Part shown: positions 44,774-52,713 of the stretch, piece after piece
How the letters are laid out: each line of letters begins with the position of its first letter
How positions within the stretch are numbered: position 1 is the stretch's first letter
Notes under the pieces: generated by a model
What the model saw: only the letters and a program-made list of their open reading frames with translations
What the model was told of the DNA's origin: nothing
The model's database searches: none
Assembly (NCBI GenBank): GCA_050012375.1
Contig: JBEKHH010000026.1
Coordinates: 1-64,000, forward strand
Source: PALSA-1353 sp050012375
Lineage (GTDB): Bacteria > Planctomycetota > Phycisphaerae > Tepidisphaerales > Tepidisphaeraceae
DNA: 64,000 bases
Reading direction: 5' to 3'
Program-made: the position numbers and the translations under genes

Positions 44774-45886
44774 ATGAGACTGGTCATCCTCTGCCTGCTC
44801 GTCGTGAGTTTTTCCATCTCGTGGTTCATCACGCGCTGGATGAGAACCTTCGCTGTCGCCATCGGGTTCGTGGACCAGCCCGGCGGCCGGAAAGTTCATG
44901 CTGACGCCAAGCCCCTGGGCGGCGGGATCGGAATCTTCTTGGGACTGGCGCTTCCCATTATCGCCTGCCTGGGATACGTGACCTTTGCCGATCCCCCCGG
45001 TTTTTTGCGTCAGGCCGTTTCCGGACAGATCGACGCGTATTGGTCCGGCGCCCGTCTCCAAACGCACCTGGCTTGGGAGATCCTTTTGGCCGGAGCGGCC
45101 ATCCACGTTCTGGGCCTTTGGGACGACCGAAAACCCCTCGGACCGTTTTTCAAGCTCTTCGCGCAATTGCTGGTGATCACTGCCCTGGTCCTGGCGGCCA
45201 ACCTGCGCATCTTGACCTTTCTCGACCATGCCATCCCCGGCGGGAATGGGGTCTCCATCATCCTCACGGTTCTGTGGATCGCCGCCGTCACCAACGCATT
45301 CAATTTCCTGGATAACATGGACGGCCTCTCCGCCGGCGTCGCTTCCATCTGCACCACCGCATTCTTGTTCGCGACGCTGTCTATCGGTCAATGGTTTGTC
45401 GCCGCGGGACTTGCGCTTTTGCTGGGCGCGATGCTCGGTTTTCTCTGGCACAACTTTCCCCCGGCAAAGATATTCATGGGCGACAGCGGCAGCCTGTTGA
45501 TCGGGCTGATCCTGGGCACGCTCACCGTGCGGACGACCTACCTCGCGCCAGGCACGCGATTCCAAAACCACTGGTACTCCGTTCTCGCCCCCGTGATCAT
45601 CCTGGCATTGCCCTTGTACGATCTGTTCGTTGTCAGCTTTATCCGCCTGATGCGGGGCAAGAGTCCGTTCGTGGGCGACACGAATCACTTCAGCCATCGC
45701 CTGGTGGCCCGCGGCATGTCCCGCCGAACCGCTGTGCTCTGTCTTTACCTGGTCGCCGCCGCCACAAGCATCGCCGCGGTTATGCTTCCACACGTCAGCG
45801 GCGATGTCGCGATCTTGATTTTCGTTCAAACCGTATTGATCCTGGGCATGGTCGCCTTGTTGGAGCAGCATCCGCTGCCGAGGTAA
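44774..45886 (+). CDS. undecaprenyl-phosphate sugar-1-phosphate transferase (WecA/TagO type)
   Basis: 370 aa, ten to eleven membrane segments. Family motifs: DQPGGRKVHADAKPLGGGIG near residue 36, the Asp-rich NAFNFLDNMDGLSAGVAS near 175, KIFMGDSGSLLIGLILGTL near 230 and the HFSHRLVARGMSRR loop near 305. The D-N-M-D-G and G-D-S-G-S motifs bind magnesium and the nucleotide sugar. It starts O-antigen or other glycan assembly on undecaprenyl phosphate. The O-antigen ligase-like gene downstream fits that pathway. Whether the donor is UDP-GlcNAc cannot be told. Confidence 0.92.
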   Translation: MRLVILCLLVVSFSISWFITRWMRTFAVAIGFVDQPGGRKVHADAKPLGGGIGIFLGLALPIIACLGYVTFADPPGFLRQAVSGQIDAYWSGARLQTHLAWEILLAGAAIHVLGLWDDRKPLGPFFKLFAQLLVITALVLAANLRILTFLDHAIPGGNGVSIILTVLWIAAVTNAFNFLDNMDGLSAGVASICTTAFLFATLSIGQWFVAAGLALLLGAMLGFLWHNFPPAKIFMGDSGSLLIGLILGTLTVRTTYLAPGTRFQNHWYSVLAPVIILALPLYDLFVVSFIRLMRGKSPFVGDTNHFSHRLVARGMSRRTAVLCLYLVAAATSIAAVMLPHVSGDVAILIFVQTVLILGMVALLEQHPLPR

Positions 45887-45896
45887 ACTGGGCCGC

Positions 45897-46066
45897 GGGG
45901 ACGCGGAAACCAGAAATCCGAAACCAGAATGACGAACCAAACCCGAATGGCGGAAATCCGAAACGAAGAGGGGCGACGTTTGGGGCCCTTCTTTCGGGTT
46001 TCTGGTTTCGGATTTGATTCGCCATTCTGGTTTCGCACTTTCTGGTTTTTTCCAGCGTCCCCGCGT
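45897..46066. repeat. palindromic intergenic element (CCGAATGACGAATC family), copy 2
   Basis: Outer arms CGGGGACGCGG and CCAGCGTCCCCGCG enclose left strand AAACCAGAAATCCGAAACCA and right strand GGTTTCTGGTTTCGGATTTG with a GC-rich centre. It shares the AAACCAGAAATCCGAAAC and GATTTGATTCGCCATTCTGG blocks with the element at 36167. It fills the gap between the transferase and O-antigen ligase genes. Confidence 0.85.
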
Positions 46067-46092
46067 TTGCATTTGATTCTTACACATAACCT

Positions 46093-48342
46093 ATGACCAG
46101 AACCCGCTACTACCAGGCCGTCCGCGATCCTCGTCCCGCCATCGACTGGCGAGCGATGCTCACCCAGGCCGCTTTTGGCTTGGCTCTGGCCCTGGTCGCC
46201 AGTCGCTGCATGCTGTTGGAAACCATCCGAGATCCAAACGAGATCAGGGTCGGCAGCACGCCAATCCCCCACGGCCCCGGGGCCGATGCCTCTCTCATAC
46301 TCGATCTGCTCTGCTGCCTGCCGGCCATCCTGGCCCTTCTGCGCCGCTGTCTCGACAAAACCTACACGCTCCGCTGGAGTTGGTCCCTGGCGCTGATCCT
46401 TCCCATCGCCCTCTGGATGGCCGCCAGCGTCCGGTGGGCTGATGACAAATTCGCCGATGTGATCTCCACCGCCAATTTCATCGCCGCCATGGCACTGCTC
46501 TGGGCCATGTCCCAGATCGTCCGAAGCTGGATGCGATTGCGCGTTGTCGCGGCCGTCGCCTACGGGGTGCTGCTCGTCTTCCTCGTCTGCGGCTTCTATT
46601 ACAAATTCGTCGAAATGCCCATGATGCTCGAACAGCAGACCAAGCTCCTCGCCCAGCAGGGCGTCGATCCCAACAGCTTCGCCGGCATCCTCTTCGCCCG
46701 GAAATTCAACGAACTCATGGGGTTCAATTCCTCGGCCAATTCCTTTGCCGGCCTTGTCGTGCTGCTCATGACCATCGGCCTGGGCGTCGCCATTCAACGC
46801 ATCAAGGACCACGACGATCCCGCCTGGGCCGTCGCATTGGCCATTTCCGGCCCTCTGGCGATCTGGCTGCTGATTTACACCCGATCCAAAGCGGCCCTCG
46901 TCATGCCCATCCTGGTCATCGCACTGCTGGGGATCCTCTGGAGATGGCGCGGCCCGATTGCGCGCCAATCCAAACGATCGTTCTGGATCGGCTTTTCGAT
47001 CGTCGTTCTCGCCATCGCCGCCGGCGTAGGATATGGCCTGGTCCATCACCGCCTGCCGACCGACAGCCTGAATTTTCGCTGGCGATATTGGACGGCCGCT
47101 TGGACGATGTTCCTCCGACACCCCCTCCGTGGATTTGGCTGGGAAAACTTTGGCGCGCATTACATCCGCGATCGGATTCCCGCCGCCAGCGAGGAAGTCC
47201 GCGATCCGCACGATTTTCTCGTCAGGTTCTTCGTCGAACTCGGCGCCGTCGGCGGCATCCTGGCGCTGGCCTGGCTCATTCGCCTCTGGTGGGAACTCAC
47301 CCGCCCCGTCGCCCCGCCTGCCCCTGTCCAAAGCCGGGATCAAACGCCGAAGTACGGCCAGACTTTATTCCTCGGCGCAATCGCGCTGGCCGCCATCGTC
47401 ATCAACACCGCCGCGAGCCTCGACTTCGCGCAAAGCGCCGGGTATGTCACCTTCGAGCTGATTAAGCGATTGCTTTATCTGTGCGCTTTGGTGATCGGAT
47501 GCCTCGTGGTCGGGCTTCGGACATTGCAAAAGCCGCAGATCGACCCGCGCCCGGCCCCGTGGATTCTGTATGGAATCCTTGTCGGCGTCGGCGTTTTCCT
47601 GATCCACAACCTGATCGAATTTTCGCTCTTTGAGCCCGGCTCGTGCTGTCTGTTCGGCATCCTGGTCGGGGCCGCCCTGGGCATCCGGCTCGGAAATCCT
47701 CCGGTTCGCAGGCCGCATATTCCCCGCCTCGCCGTCGCCGCGCTGGCGGTGAGCTGCGCCATTTGGCTGTCCGTCCTGACCTGGATCGCCATCCCCACCG
47801 TCCGCGCCGAATCCGCCGCCGAACTTGGCGACCAGCAGTTGCGCGCCAGCCATTTCCAACCCGCTTCCGACCAATATGGCTATGCCTTCCAAATCCAGCC
47901 CCTTAACGCCGATTACGCCTTTCGCGCCGGCCGGGCACTGCATTTCTCCATGGGGCCGCCGGTGCCGCTGGCCGATCCCAACCAGCTTGCTCACGCCATC
48001 CGATCAAAACGAGAGATCATTTCCTGGTACTCGATCGCCGTTTCAAAGGATCCCGCCCTCCTGGCCGCGTATCACCTGCGGGCCATCTTCTGGCTCCAGA
48101 TGAACGATCCCGACGAGATGATCGCCGATTTCGACAAGGTCATGGAACTCAACCCCAACGAAGTCTCGCTCCGCCTGGAATACGCCCGCGATCTGGAGAT
48201 GTTCCGTCTCCTGCCCCAGGCCAAGAAGGAATTCACCATCGCCCTCGCCTATAACGAGCAGCTCGACCAAGCCGAGCCCAAGCGTTTGAGCCAGAAGGAA
48301 GTCGCGGCGATTCAAAAGGAAATTGATTCCTTGCCGGATTAA
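46093..48342 (+). CDS. O-antigen ligase family protein with TPR-like C-terminus
   Basis: 749 aa. About 12 membrane segments in the first ~560 residues; the Wzy_C core includes LLIYTRSKAALVMPILVIAL and, in the large periplasmic loop, RHPLRGFGWENFGAHYIRDR followed by DPHDFLVRFFVELGAVGGIL (the conserved H-[ND] after E/D). The C-terminal ~170 residues are helical with TPR-like repeats (SAAELGDQQLRASHFQPASD; LRAIFWLQMNDPDEMIADFD). Such proteins polymerise or ligate undecaprenyl-linked glycan. It follows the WecA-type gene after a palindrome. Confidence 0.87.
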   Translation: MTRTRYYQAVRDPRPAIDWRAMLTQAAFGLALALVASRCMLLETIRDPNEIRVGSTPIPHGPGADASLILDLLCCLPAILALLRRCLDKTYTLRWSWSLALILPIALWMAASVRWADDKFADVISTANFIAAMALLWAMSQIVRSWMRLRVVAAVAYGVLLVFLVCGFYYKFVEMPMMLEQQTKLLAQQGVDPNSFAGILFARKFNELMGFNSSANSFAGLVVLLMTIGLGVAIQRIKDHDDPAWAVALAISGPLAIWLLIYTRSKAALVMPILVIALLGILWRWRGPIARQSKRSFWIGFSIVVLAIAAGVGYGLVHHRLPTDSLNFRWRYWTAAWTMFLRHPLRGFGWENFGAHYIRDRIPAASEEVRDPHDFLVRFFVELGAVGGILALAWLIRLWWELTRPVAPPAPVQSRDQTPKYGQTLFLGAIALAAIVINTAASLDFAQSAGYVTFELIKRLLYLCALVIGCLVVGLRTLQKPQIDPRPAPWILYGILVGVGVFLIHNLIEFSLFEPGSCCLFGILVGAALGIRLGNPPVRRPHIPRLAVAALAVSCAIWLSVLTWIAIPTVRAESAAELGDQQLRASHFQPASDQYGYAFQIQPLNADYAFRAGRALHFSMGPPVPLADPNQLAHAIRSKREIISWYSIAVSKDPALLAAYHLRAIFWLQMNDPDEMIADFDKVMELNPNEVSLRLEYARDLEMFRLLPQAKKEFTIALAYNEQLDQAEPKRLSQKEVAAIQKEIDSLPD

Positions 48343-48384
48343 CGCGGTAAATTTCAAATCTCAATGACACGCTGGGGGCTCGTA

Positions 48385-48412
48385 GGTTCGAGCCCTCTAT
48401 CGCCCCCATTGA
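48385..48412 (+). repeat. tRNA 3'-end-like sequence (putative att site 1)
   Basis: Resembles a T-loop (GGTTCGAGCC) plus acceptor-side TATCGCCCCCA. No D or anticodon arm precedes it, so it is not a tRNA gene. It pairs with the second copy at 50089. Confidence 0.6.
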
Positions 48413-48605
48413 TTCGGTTTCGCAGTCCGTCGCATCATCTCGCACCGAATCGTTACTCTCTGCAACTTGGTCACTTGTGGAATCCGCCCCGGAAGAGGGA
48501 GCGGCGTCTTGCGACATCTTGCGTGCAGATGCTGCACCGGATTCTGCACCGCGTGGCTCGGACGCTGCTTCCGCCGCCTATGCAAAGCGCCCATCCGTGA
48601 TTTAC
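48413..48605 (-). pseudogene. probable C-terminal remnant of a tyrosine recombinase
   Basis: The - strand frame has no start and reads GAESGAASARKMSQDAAPSS, then SNDSVRDDATDCETESMGAI, running into the att-like site. This low-complexity, tRNA-adjacent tail resembles what follows integrase genes in planctomycetes. No catalytic R-H-R-Y residues remain. The identification is by resemblance from memory only. Confidence 0.3.
48532..48552 (+). repeat. 21-bp direct repeat, copy 1
   Basis: Identical to 50027-50047 over 21 bases beginning CTGCACCGGATTCTGCACCG; the unit itself contains TGCACC twice. The distance between copies is 1495 bases. Confidence 0.9.
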
Positions 48606-48669
48606 GGGTAGTGATCGCGCGCTATCGCCTCGCCGTTTTATCACCGCCGGGATAGACTGGTGAGTGCAA

Positions 48670-49398
48670 ATGATGAACAAGAAGAAGGACCTGTTTACGA
48701 CCTACTGGCAGATGCGCATGGCCGGTGCCGAGCGCCGGATGGCGGCGGCGCTGGAGTTGATTTCGCACAAGCCAACGCGGGGCACCTTGGCTGAGGACGT
48801 GGTTCGCGAGATCATCGACGCTTTCCTGCCGGGGCAGTGGACCAGCGCCAGCGGCTTTATTGTGGACGCCAAGCAGCGGCCGAGCGATCAATTGGATATC
48901 ATTATCTATGATCAGTTGGCCCGCACACCCCTGTACCGCGATGAGAATGTCGTGGTCCTGCCGACGGGCACTCGACCTTTTGTCGTGGAGGTCAAGTCGG
49001 TGCTGAACAAAGTCTCGCTCTTCGAAGCGCTGGACAACATCGCTTCGCCCAAGGCCCAGGAGGCGACTCCGCGCGATGTGATCGGCGTGGTGTACGCCTT
49101 CCGAGGGTTCAAGCAATGGCAGACGCTGCAAACTCATCTGAAGGCCCACTTGCGCAAGTTGCGTAAGAAAGGCGCGTTCGACCCGGCCCATCTGCCGGAT
49201 ATAATCTGTGTGCAGGAACAGAACGTGGTGGTGGTCCGCGACTTGGACCCGGATTTCAAGATGACAGCATATGCGACCAAGACGCCCGTGGTGCAGTCGC
49301 TGCTGACTCAGGTGTTAAACGGGTTGCGCGTTCCGGCGCTGTATTCGCTGCTGCCCAAGCCGGATTACGAGCCGAACCCGCTGTTTTCGCTTGCTTGA
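48670..49398 (+). CDS. DUF6602-type nuclease-like protein
   Basis: 242 aa from the ATG at 48670 (48673 or GTG 48664 also possible). The N-terminal helix has MAGAERRMAAALELISHKPT, then LAEDVVREIIDAFLPGQW. The core holds a PD-(D/E)XK-like arrangement: SDQLDIIIYDQLARTPLYRD and, after a strand, RPFVVEVKSVLNK, where D and E-x-K would be the metal-binding residues. This pattern matches DUF6602, found in accessory regions and suspected to act in defence. It is 8 bases upstream of the next gene, inside a probable island. DNA cleavage is inferred, not shown. Confidence 0.72.
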   Translation: MMNKKKDLFTTYWQMRMAGAERRMAAALELISHKPTRGTLAEDVVREIIDAFLPGQWTSASGFIVDAKQRPSDQLDIIIYDQLARTPLYRDENVVVLPTGTRPFVVEVKSVLNKVSLFEALDNIASPKAQEATPRDVIGVVYAFRGFKQWQTLQTHLKAHLRKLRKKGAFDPAHLPDIICVQEQNVVVVRDLDPDFKMTAYATKTPVVQSLLTQVLNGLRVPALYSLLPKPDYEPNPLFSLA

Positions 49399-49406
49399 GG
49401 TGACAC

Positions 49407-49808
49407 ATGGCTGTCAAGGTGGAAGACAAGTCGCTGAAGGATTTTCTGAAGGCCGTGAAGGAGGCGGACATCCGGCGGGTTCTGCTGACGGATTATGCGA
49501 CTGTCGAGCCGAAACATGAGGGCGGCGCCGTCGTGCTCGTAGGGATGGTGCAGGTGGTCGCCACGGCGCTCGACCGCAAGCCGGCGCCGAAGGTCATCTA
49601 TCGGTGGTCGGAGAAAGATGAGTCGGAGCGAATGGTGACGATTACCGCCGGAACGGGACGTGGGCGCAACCCCGGCGGGCGCTTGGCAGCCCGCAAGGAA
49701 CAAGTCTTTCAGGTGTTGCGCGAAGAAGGGTTGGAGGTGGACGAAGGCGAATGGACCCCGGCCACTGCCGAAGCTTATATGGCCTCCCGCAAGAGCATCG
49801 TCGGCTGA
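49407..49808 (+). CDS. hypothetical protein, partner of the DUF6602 gene
   Basis: 133 aa with GAGGTG 4 bases before the ATG at 49407. No signal peptide or membrane helix. Beta-rich middle (GAVVLVGMVQVVATALDRKP ... VIYRWSEKDESERMVTITAG), a basic TGRGRNPGGRLAARKEQ stretch and a C-terminal alpha/beta unit (QVFQVLREEGLEVDEGEW). I do not recognise the family. The 8-base spacing and shared strand make it a two-gene operon with the DUF6602 protein; it could be a regulator, antitoxin or second effector. Confidence 0.65.
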   Translation: MAVKVEDKSLKDFLKAVKEADIRRVLLTDYATVEPKHEGGAVVLVGMVQVVATALDRKPAPKVIYRWSEKDESERMVTITAGTGRGRNPGGRLAARKEQVFQVLREEGLEVDEGEWTPATAEAYMASRKSIVG

Positions 49809-50026
49809 GGCAGGATCGGTTAGAGGCGTGGCGGCATGAGCCTCCATTTAACGAGCCGTCGACAAATGGGGCCTGAATTATGAATTAGGAGTTTGAACAT
49901 CCTTCTCCCAGTTGCGAGACGTTCGCACGATTGCCAGGACTACCGCCCGCAATGTTGTTGAGAGTTGCTCCCAGCCCACAATCACCTCTTTCAAATCGGA
50001 CGCGAGCGACTGGGGTGAGCGAGCGA

Positions 50027-50047
50027 CTGCACCGGATTCTGCACCGC
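50027..50047 (+). repeat. 21-bp direct repeat, copy 2
   Basis: Perfect copy of 48532-48552, lying 41 bases inside the second att-like site. Confidence 0.9.
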
Positions 50048-50088
50048 CTTGGCCTGCGTCTATTGGTTTTTCAGGGCTTTTTGCGTTA

Positions 50089-50114
50089 TGTTCGAATCCT
50101 GTATCGCCCATTGA
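50089..50114 (+). repeat. tRNA 3'-end-like sequence (putative att site 2)
   Basis: TGTTCGAATCCTGTATCGCC followed by CATTGA. It shares TTCGA-CCT-TATCGCCC and CATTGA with site 1 at 48385. No complete tRNA cloverleaf can be drawn. Confidence 0.6.
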
Positions 50115-50240
50115 AGAAACTCCGCACGCTTTCGCATCATCCGGCGCCAAGTTGTTAGCGTTTGCCATGGCTCGGGTTGCGATCTTCCCTTCCCGAGGCA
50201 TCTCCCCGCGTCTCAGCCTCTCCAGCGGTTGCATCTTTAA

Positions 50241-51008
50241 CTATCGCTCGTCGGCATATTGGAAGGGGACCATGGAAGTGTTGCCTTCGGCCAGCAGACG
50301 CGAGGCCTGGTCGCGGATTGCGGCTACGTTGAGATAGCGGCCGGGACATTGCGTTACTTTGGTTTCGCCATGGCCCAGGACGCGGTCGGCGGGAATGTCG
50401 TATTTGCGCATCAGGTAAACGACGAGCCGGACCAGGGAATGAAGCTGCCTGGGCGTCGGGCGCGTCTTGTTGAAATTGCCGACGAGGCAGATGCCGATCC
50501 CATTGGTGTTGTACCGGTTGTCCAGGGCGTTGTCGTGAGCCCCCCACTTCTGCTTGGTCCAGCGCGGCCCGACTTCGATCTGGCCGTCGCCGCTGTTGGT
50601 GCCGTTGCCGATGACGAAGTGATAACCCAGTTCATCGAAGCCGCGGTCGCGATGCCATTTGTCGATGATTGCGGCTGAGCCATAGTCGCTGTCGCTGTGA
50701 TGGATGATGATCCAGGTCCAGTGGTTGGCCGGGGCGGAGGGCATCCAGGAGGCGGGGACGCCGGAACCGGGATCGGGGGCGAAACCGCTGGCTGCGGGCT
50801 GGGGGGTGGGCTGGGGAATTGGCCGCGGGGCCGCGACCAGGGGACGCGGGGCGGGCTGGGGAGCCAGGACGACCGGGGACGCCAGACGCACCGGGGGCAA
50901 GTCGGCATCGGATTCCATCTGGCAGCCGGCGAGGATGGCCATGACCAGGATCAGGCCGCGCGCCGCCAGGGAGGCGGCTCGGGAATGGGGCCGTGTGTGC
51001 TTGGTCAT
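50241..51008 (-). CDS. N-acetylmuramoyl-L-alanine amidase lipoprotein (Amidase_2/PGRP fold)
   Basis: 255 aa. A lipoprotein signal ends at ILAGC near residue 29, followed by a ~60-residue Pro/Ala linker. The amidase domain starts WTWIIIHHSDSDYGSAAIID, where the second His of IIHHSD is a zinc ligand, continues with FDELGYHFVIGNGTNSGDGQ and GICLVGNFNKTRPTPRQLHS, and ends in GHGETKVTQCPGRYL, supplying the other His and Cys ligands. It cleaves the bond between muramic acid and L-alanine in peptidoglycan from the outer-membrane inner face. Divergent from the DUF3891 gene. Confidence 0.92.
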   Translation of the reverse strand: MTKHTRPHSRAASLAARGLILVMAILAGCQMESDADLPPVRLASPVVLAPQPAPRPLVAAPRPIPQPTPQPAASGFAPDPGSGVPASWMPSAPANHWTWIIIHHSDSDYGSAAIIDKWHRDRGFDELGYHFVIGNGTNSGDGQIEVGPRWTKQKWGAHDNALDNRYNTNGIGICLVGNFNKTRPTPRQLHSLVRLVVYLMRKYDIPADRVLGHGETKVTQCPGRYLNVAAIRDQASRLLAEGNTSMVPFQYADER

Positions 51009-51235
51009 GGTTGATCGCCCTTGTGAAAGTGTCTGCCGGCGCTTATCGGCAAAAGATGCCGCTGCGCAACAATCAAGCGCATTGGCAAGTTCATCGGTGC
51101 GGGAGATAAAGCGGAGGTGAGTTGAGCCATCCTTGGCATTTTTGGCGAATTCCTTGGACCGTATGTAACCCCAAGGGGAACGATTTTCCAGTGGCGGACG
51201 GGCAAAATCGGGTAAATACCGGCTATGCTGTGTTC

Positions 51236-52093
51236 ATGATCCGGCGGGATACGGACAGGGGCACGATTCTGATCAACCAGCACGACCACTCGCGGCATTG
51301 TGGCGAGATGGCGCGTCGGCTGGGGAACGGCCTGTTTGCTTCGCCTCTGCCGTTCGATGCGACCGTGGCGGCCATTGCCGAGCATGATTGCGGGTGGGCG
51401 GCTCACGACCAATGGCCGGCGCTGAATGGGCGGGGTTTGCCGGCGCATGTTTTCGAAGCGGAGATGGCGACGGCGCTGGATGCCTGGGGGAAGTCGGTCG
51501 ATCAGGTTGTCGCGGGCCATCCCTATGCGGGATTGCTGGTCAGTCTCCACACCATGGCACTGGCGAACCGGGCGAGCCTGCGCGAGCCGGAAGGGGCCGA
51601 TGAATCCTCGCGGCAGCAGGCGTTCCGTCTGCGGCGCTTTGTGCATCGGCAAATCGAATTGCAGGAGTCGCTGCGGGATCAGTTGGGGATGCGGATCGAT
51701 CTGCCGCTGCGCGGCGGGCTGGCGGAGCCGGGCCGATCGCCCGAGGAGGATTTGCTGCGGGCGAATTTCTTTTTGCTGGAGTTCCTCGATCAACTGAGCC
51801 TGAACCTGTGCTTCGACCAATTGGTTTTCGGAAGGATCGAGGCGGTGTATCCGCGGCCGAGCGAGGGGCCGATGGGGGCGCGGATTGGCCGCGAGGCCAA
51901 TGGGGCGATGCGGCTGGATCCGTGGCCGTTCAACAGCGAATGCGTGGACCTGCAGGTCCCGGCCCGTTCGATCAGGGTTGGGCCGTATGAAAATGCGGAA
52001 GCCCTGAAATCGGCGTTCGACGAGGCGGAGCCGGTCGTCATCGGCATGAGGCTGTGCGCCTGGGGGAGCGGCGGTTATCATGCCTCGCCATGA
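51236..52093 (+). CDS. DUF3891 family protein
   Basis: 285 aa from the ATG at 51236; an upstream frame to 51122 lies in the promoter region and is not used. DUF3891 features are visible: LINQHDHSRHCGEMARRLGN, AAIAEHDCGWAAHD, and HPYAGLLVSLHTMALANRA, with several conserved His/Asp residues recalling HD-type metal sites. Function is unknown. Its stop overlaps the next gene's start (ATGA at 52090-52093). Confidence 0.85.
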   Translation: MIRRDTDRGTILINQHDHSRHCGEMARRLGNGLFASPLPFDATVAAIAEHDCGWAAHDQWPALNGRGLPAHVFEAEMATALDAWGKSVDQVVAGHPYAGLLVSLHTMALANRASLREPEGADESSRQQAFRLRRFVHRQIELQESLRDQLGMRIDLPLRGGLAEPGRSPEEDLLRANFFLLEFLDQLSLNLCFDQLVFGRIEAVYPRPSEGPMGARIGREANGAMRLDPWPFNSECVDLQVPARSIRVGPYENAEALKSAFDEAEPVVIGMRLCAWGSGGYHASP

Positions 52094-52542
52094 ACCGACA
52101 TTTATTTCGCGCGGCCATTTTGTTGATGGGATTGTTTGCGGTGGGTTGCTCCAGTTCGCAAACGTATGACGTGACGGTGACCAACAAGCTGTCCGATCCG
52201 ATCACGGTCTGGATGACCAAGGAAAAGCTGGTTGCCGGCAATACGGCCGAACCGGGTTGGGCGTCGCCGGAGGAACTGGCGGTGGGGACGACGGAGACGG
52301 AGCATGTCGGGGGCGTGGCGATCGAGCCTGGGGATACGGGCCACACACTGCTCAAGGGGCATATCGACGCCGATGACGTGGCGGTGCTGCGGGTGTATCG
52401 CGCGTCGGACCTGAACATGATCTTGGCGCTGCATCGCGGGAGTCCGCAGAGGCTGGATATTCCGCTGGATCCGGGGACGACGGATATCGATATCGCGAAG
52501 GAGAAGGGACTGATGATTTTCGTGCCGCATGGATCGAAGTGA
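52090..52542 (+). CDS. small lipoprotein of unknown function
   Basis: 150 aa from the ATG at 52090, coupled to the DUF3891 gene by a 4-base overlap. Signal peptide with lipobox FAVGC near residues 16-20. The mature part reads as a compact beta-domain: SQTYDVTVTNKLSDPITVWM, then GGVAIEPGDTGHTLLKGHID and DVAVLRVYRASDLNMILALH. No family recognised. The C-terminus falls just before the inverted repeat at 52555. Confidence 0.75.
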   Translation: MNRHLFRAAILLMGLFAVGCSSSQTYDVTVTNKLSDPITVWMTKEKLVAGNTAEPGWASPEELAVGTTETEHVGGVAIEPGDTGHTLLKGHIDADDVAVLRVYRASDLNMILALHRGSPQRLDIPLDPGTTDIDIAKEKGLMIFVPHGSK

Positions 52543-52554
52543 AGAAGAAAATTC

Positions 52555-52689
52555 AACCGCGAAGTCGCGAAGATCACGAAGAAGGACACGAAGATCGGGC
52601 TTCTTCAGTGTTTGGCTCCGAGTCTCCGCTCTCCAAATTATTTTGATTCCCTTCGCGGCTGTCTTCGTGGTCTTCGCGTCTTCGCGGTT
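52555..52689. repeat. 27-bp inverted repeat (CGCGAAG family)
   Basis: Left arm 52555-52581 (AACCGCGAAGTCGCGAAGAT...) and right arm 52663-52689 (CTTCGTGGTCTTCGCGTCTT...) pair at 25 of 27 positions with an 81-base loop. Sequence relatives are at 40036-40179 and 31287-31320. It separates the lipoprotein and moaB genes. Confidence 0.88.
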
Positions 52690-52713
52690 GCGTTCTGATT
52701 TGTGAGTTGGATT

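Larger units (their letters stand above)
48385..50114. mobile_element. small integrase-less genomic island
   Basis: Two tRNA-3'-end-like sequences, 48385-48412 (GGTTCGAGCCCTCTATCGCC...) and 50089-50114 (TGTTCGAATCCTGTATCGCC...), lie in the same orientation. Just inside, a perfect 21-base direct repeat at 48532-48552 and 50027-50047 begins CTGCACCGGATTCTGCACCG. The segment carries two + strand genes and, on the - strand, sequence that looks like the degraded C-terminal end and downstream tail of a tyrosine recombinase. No complete integrase or full tRNA is present. Boundaries are inferred from the repeats. Confidence 0.6.
49878..50234 (-). pseudogene. integrase-downstream tail ORF crossing the second att-like site
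   Basis: A 118-codon frame. Its middle MGDTGFEHN is just the antisense of the tRNA-like sequence, a typical artefact. The following part (LASDLKEVIVGWEQLSTTLR then AVVLAIVRTS) resembles a short helical tail that I have seen after planctomycete integrases. The upstream third has poor composition. Probably not a functional gene. The rest of 49809-50240 shows nothing else. Confidence 0.3.

Noticed and set aside
45826..47343. 505-aa antisense frame opposite the O-antigen ligase gene
   Set aside because: Composition rich in Asp/Gly/Gln without motifs, typical of an antisense shadow; it also runs through the palindrome.
48372..48411. possible tRNA gene at the island edge
   Set aside because: Only a T-arm-like and acceptor-like part is present and the T stem is imperfect; no D or anticodon arm.
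49878..50234. protein containing MGDTGFEHN as a genuine gene
   Set aside because: The motif is the antisense of a tRNA-like sequence and is a frequent artefact; listed only as a remnant.
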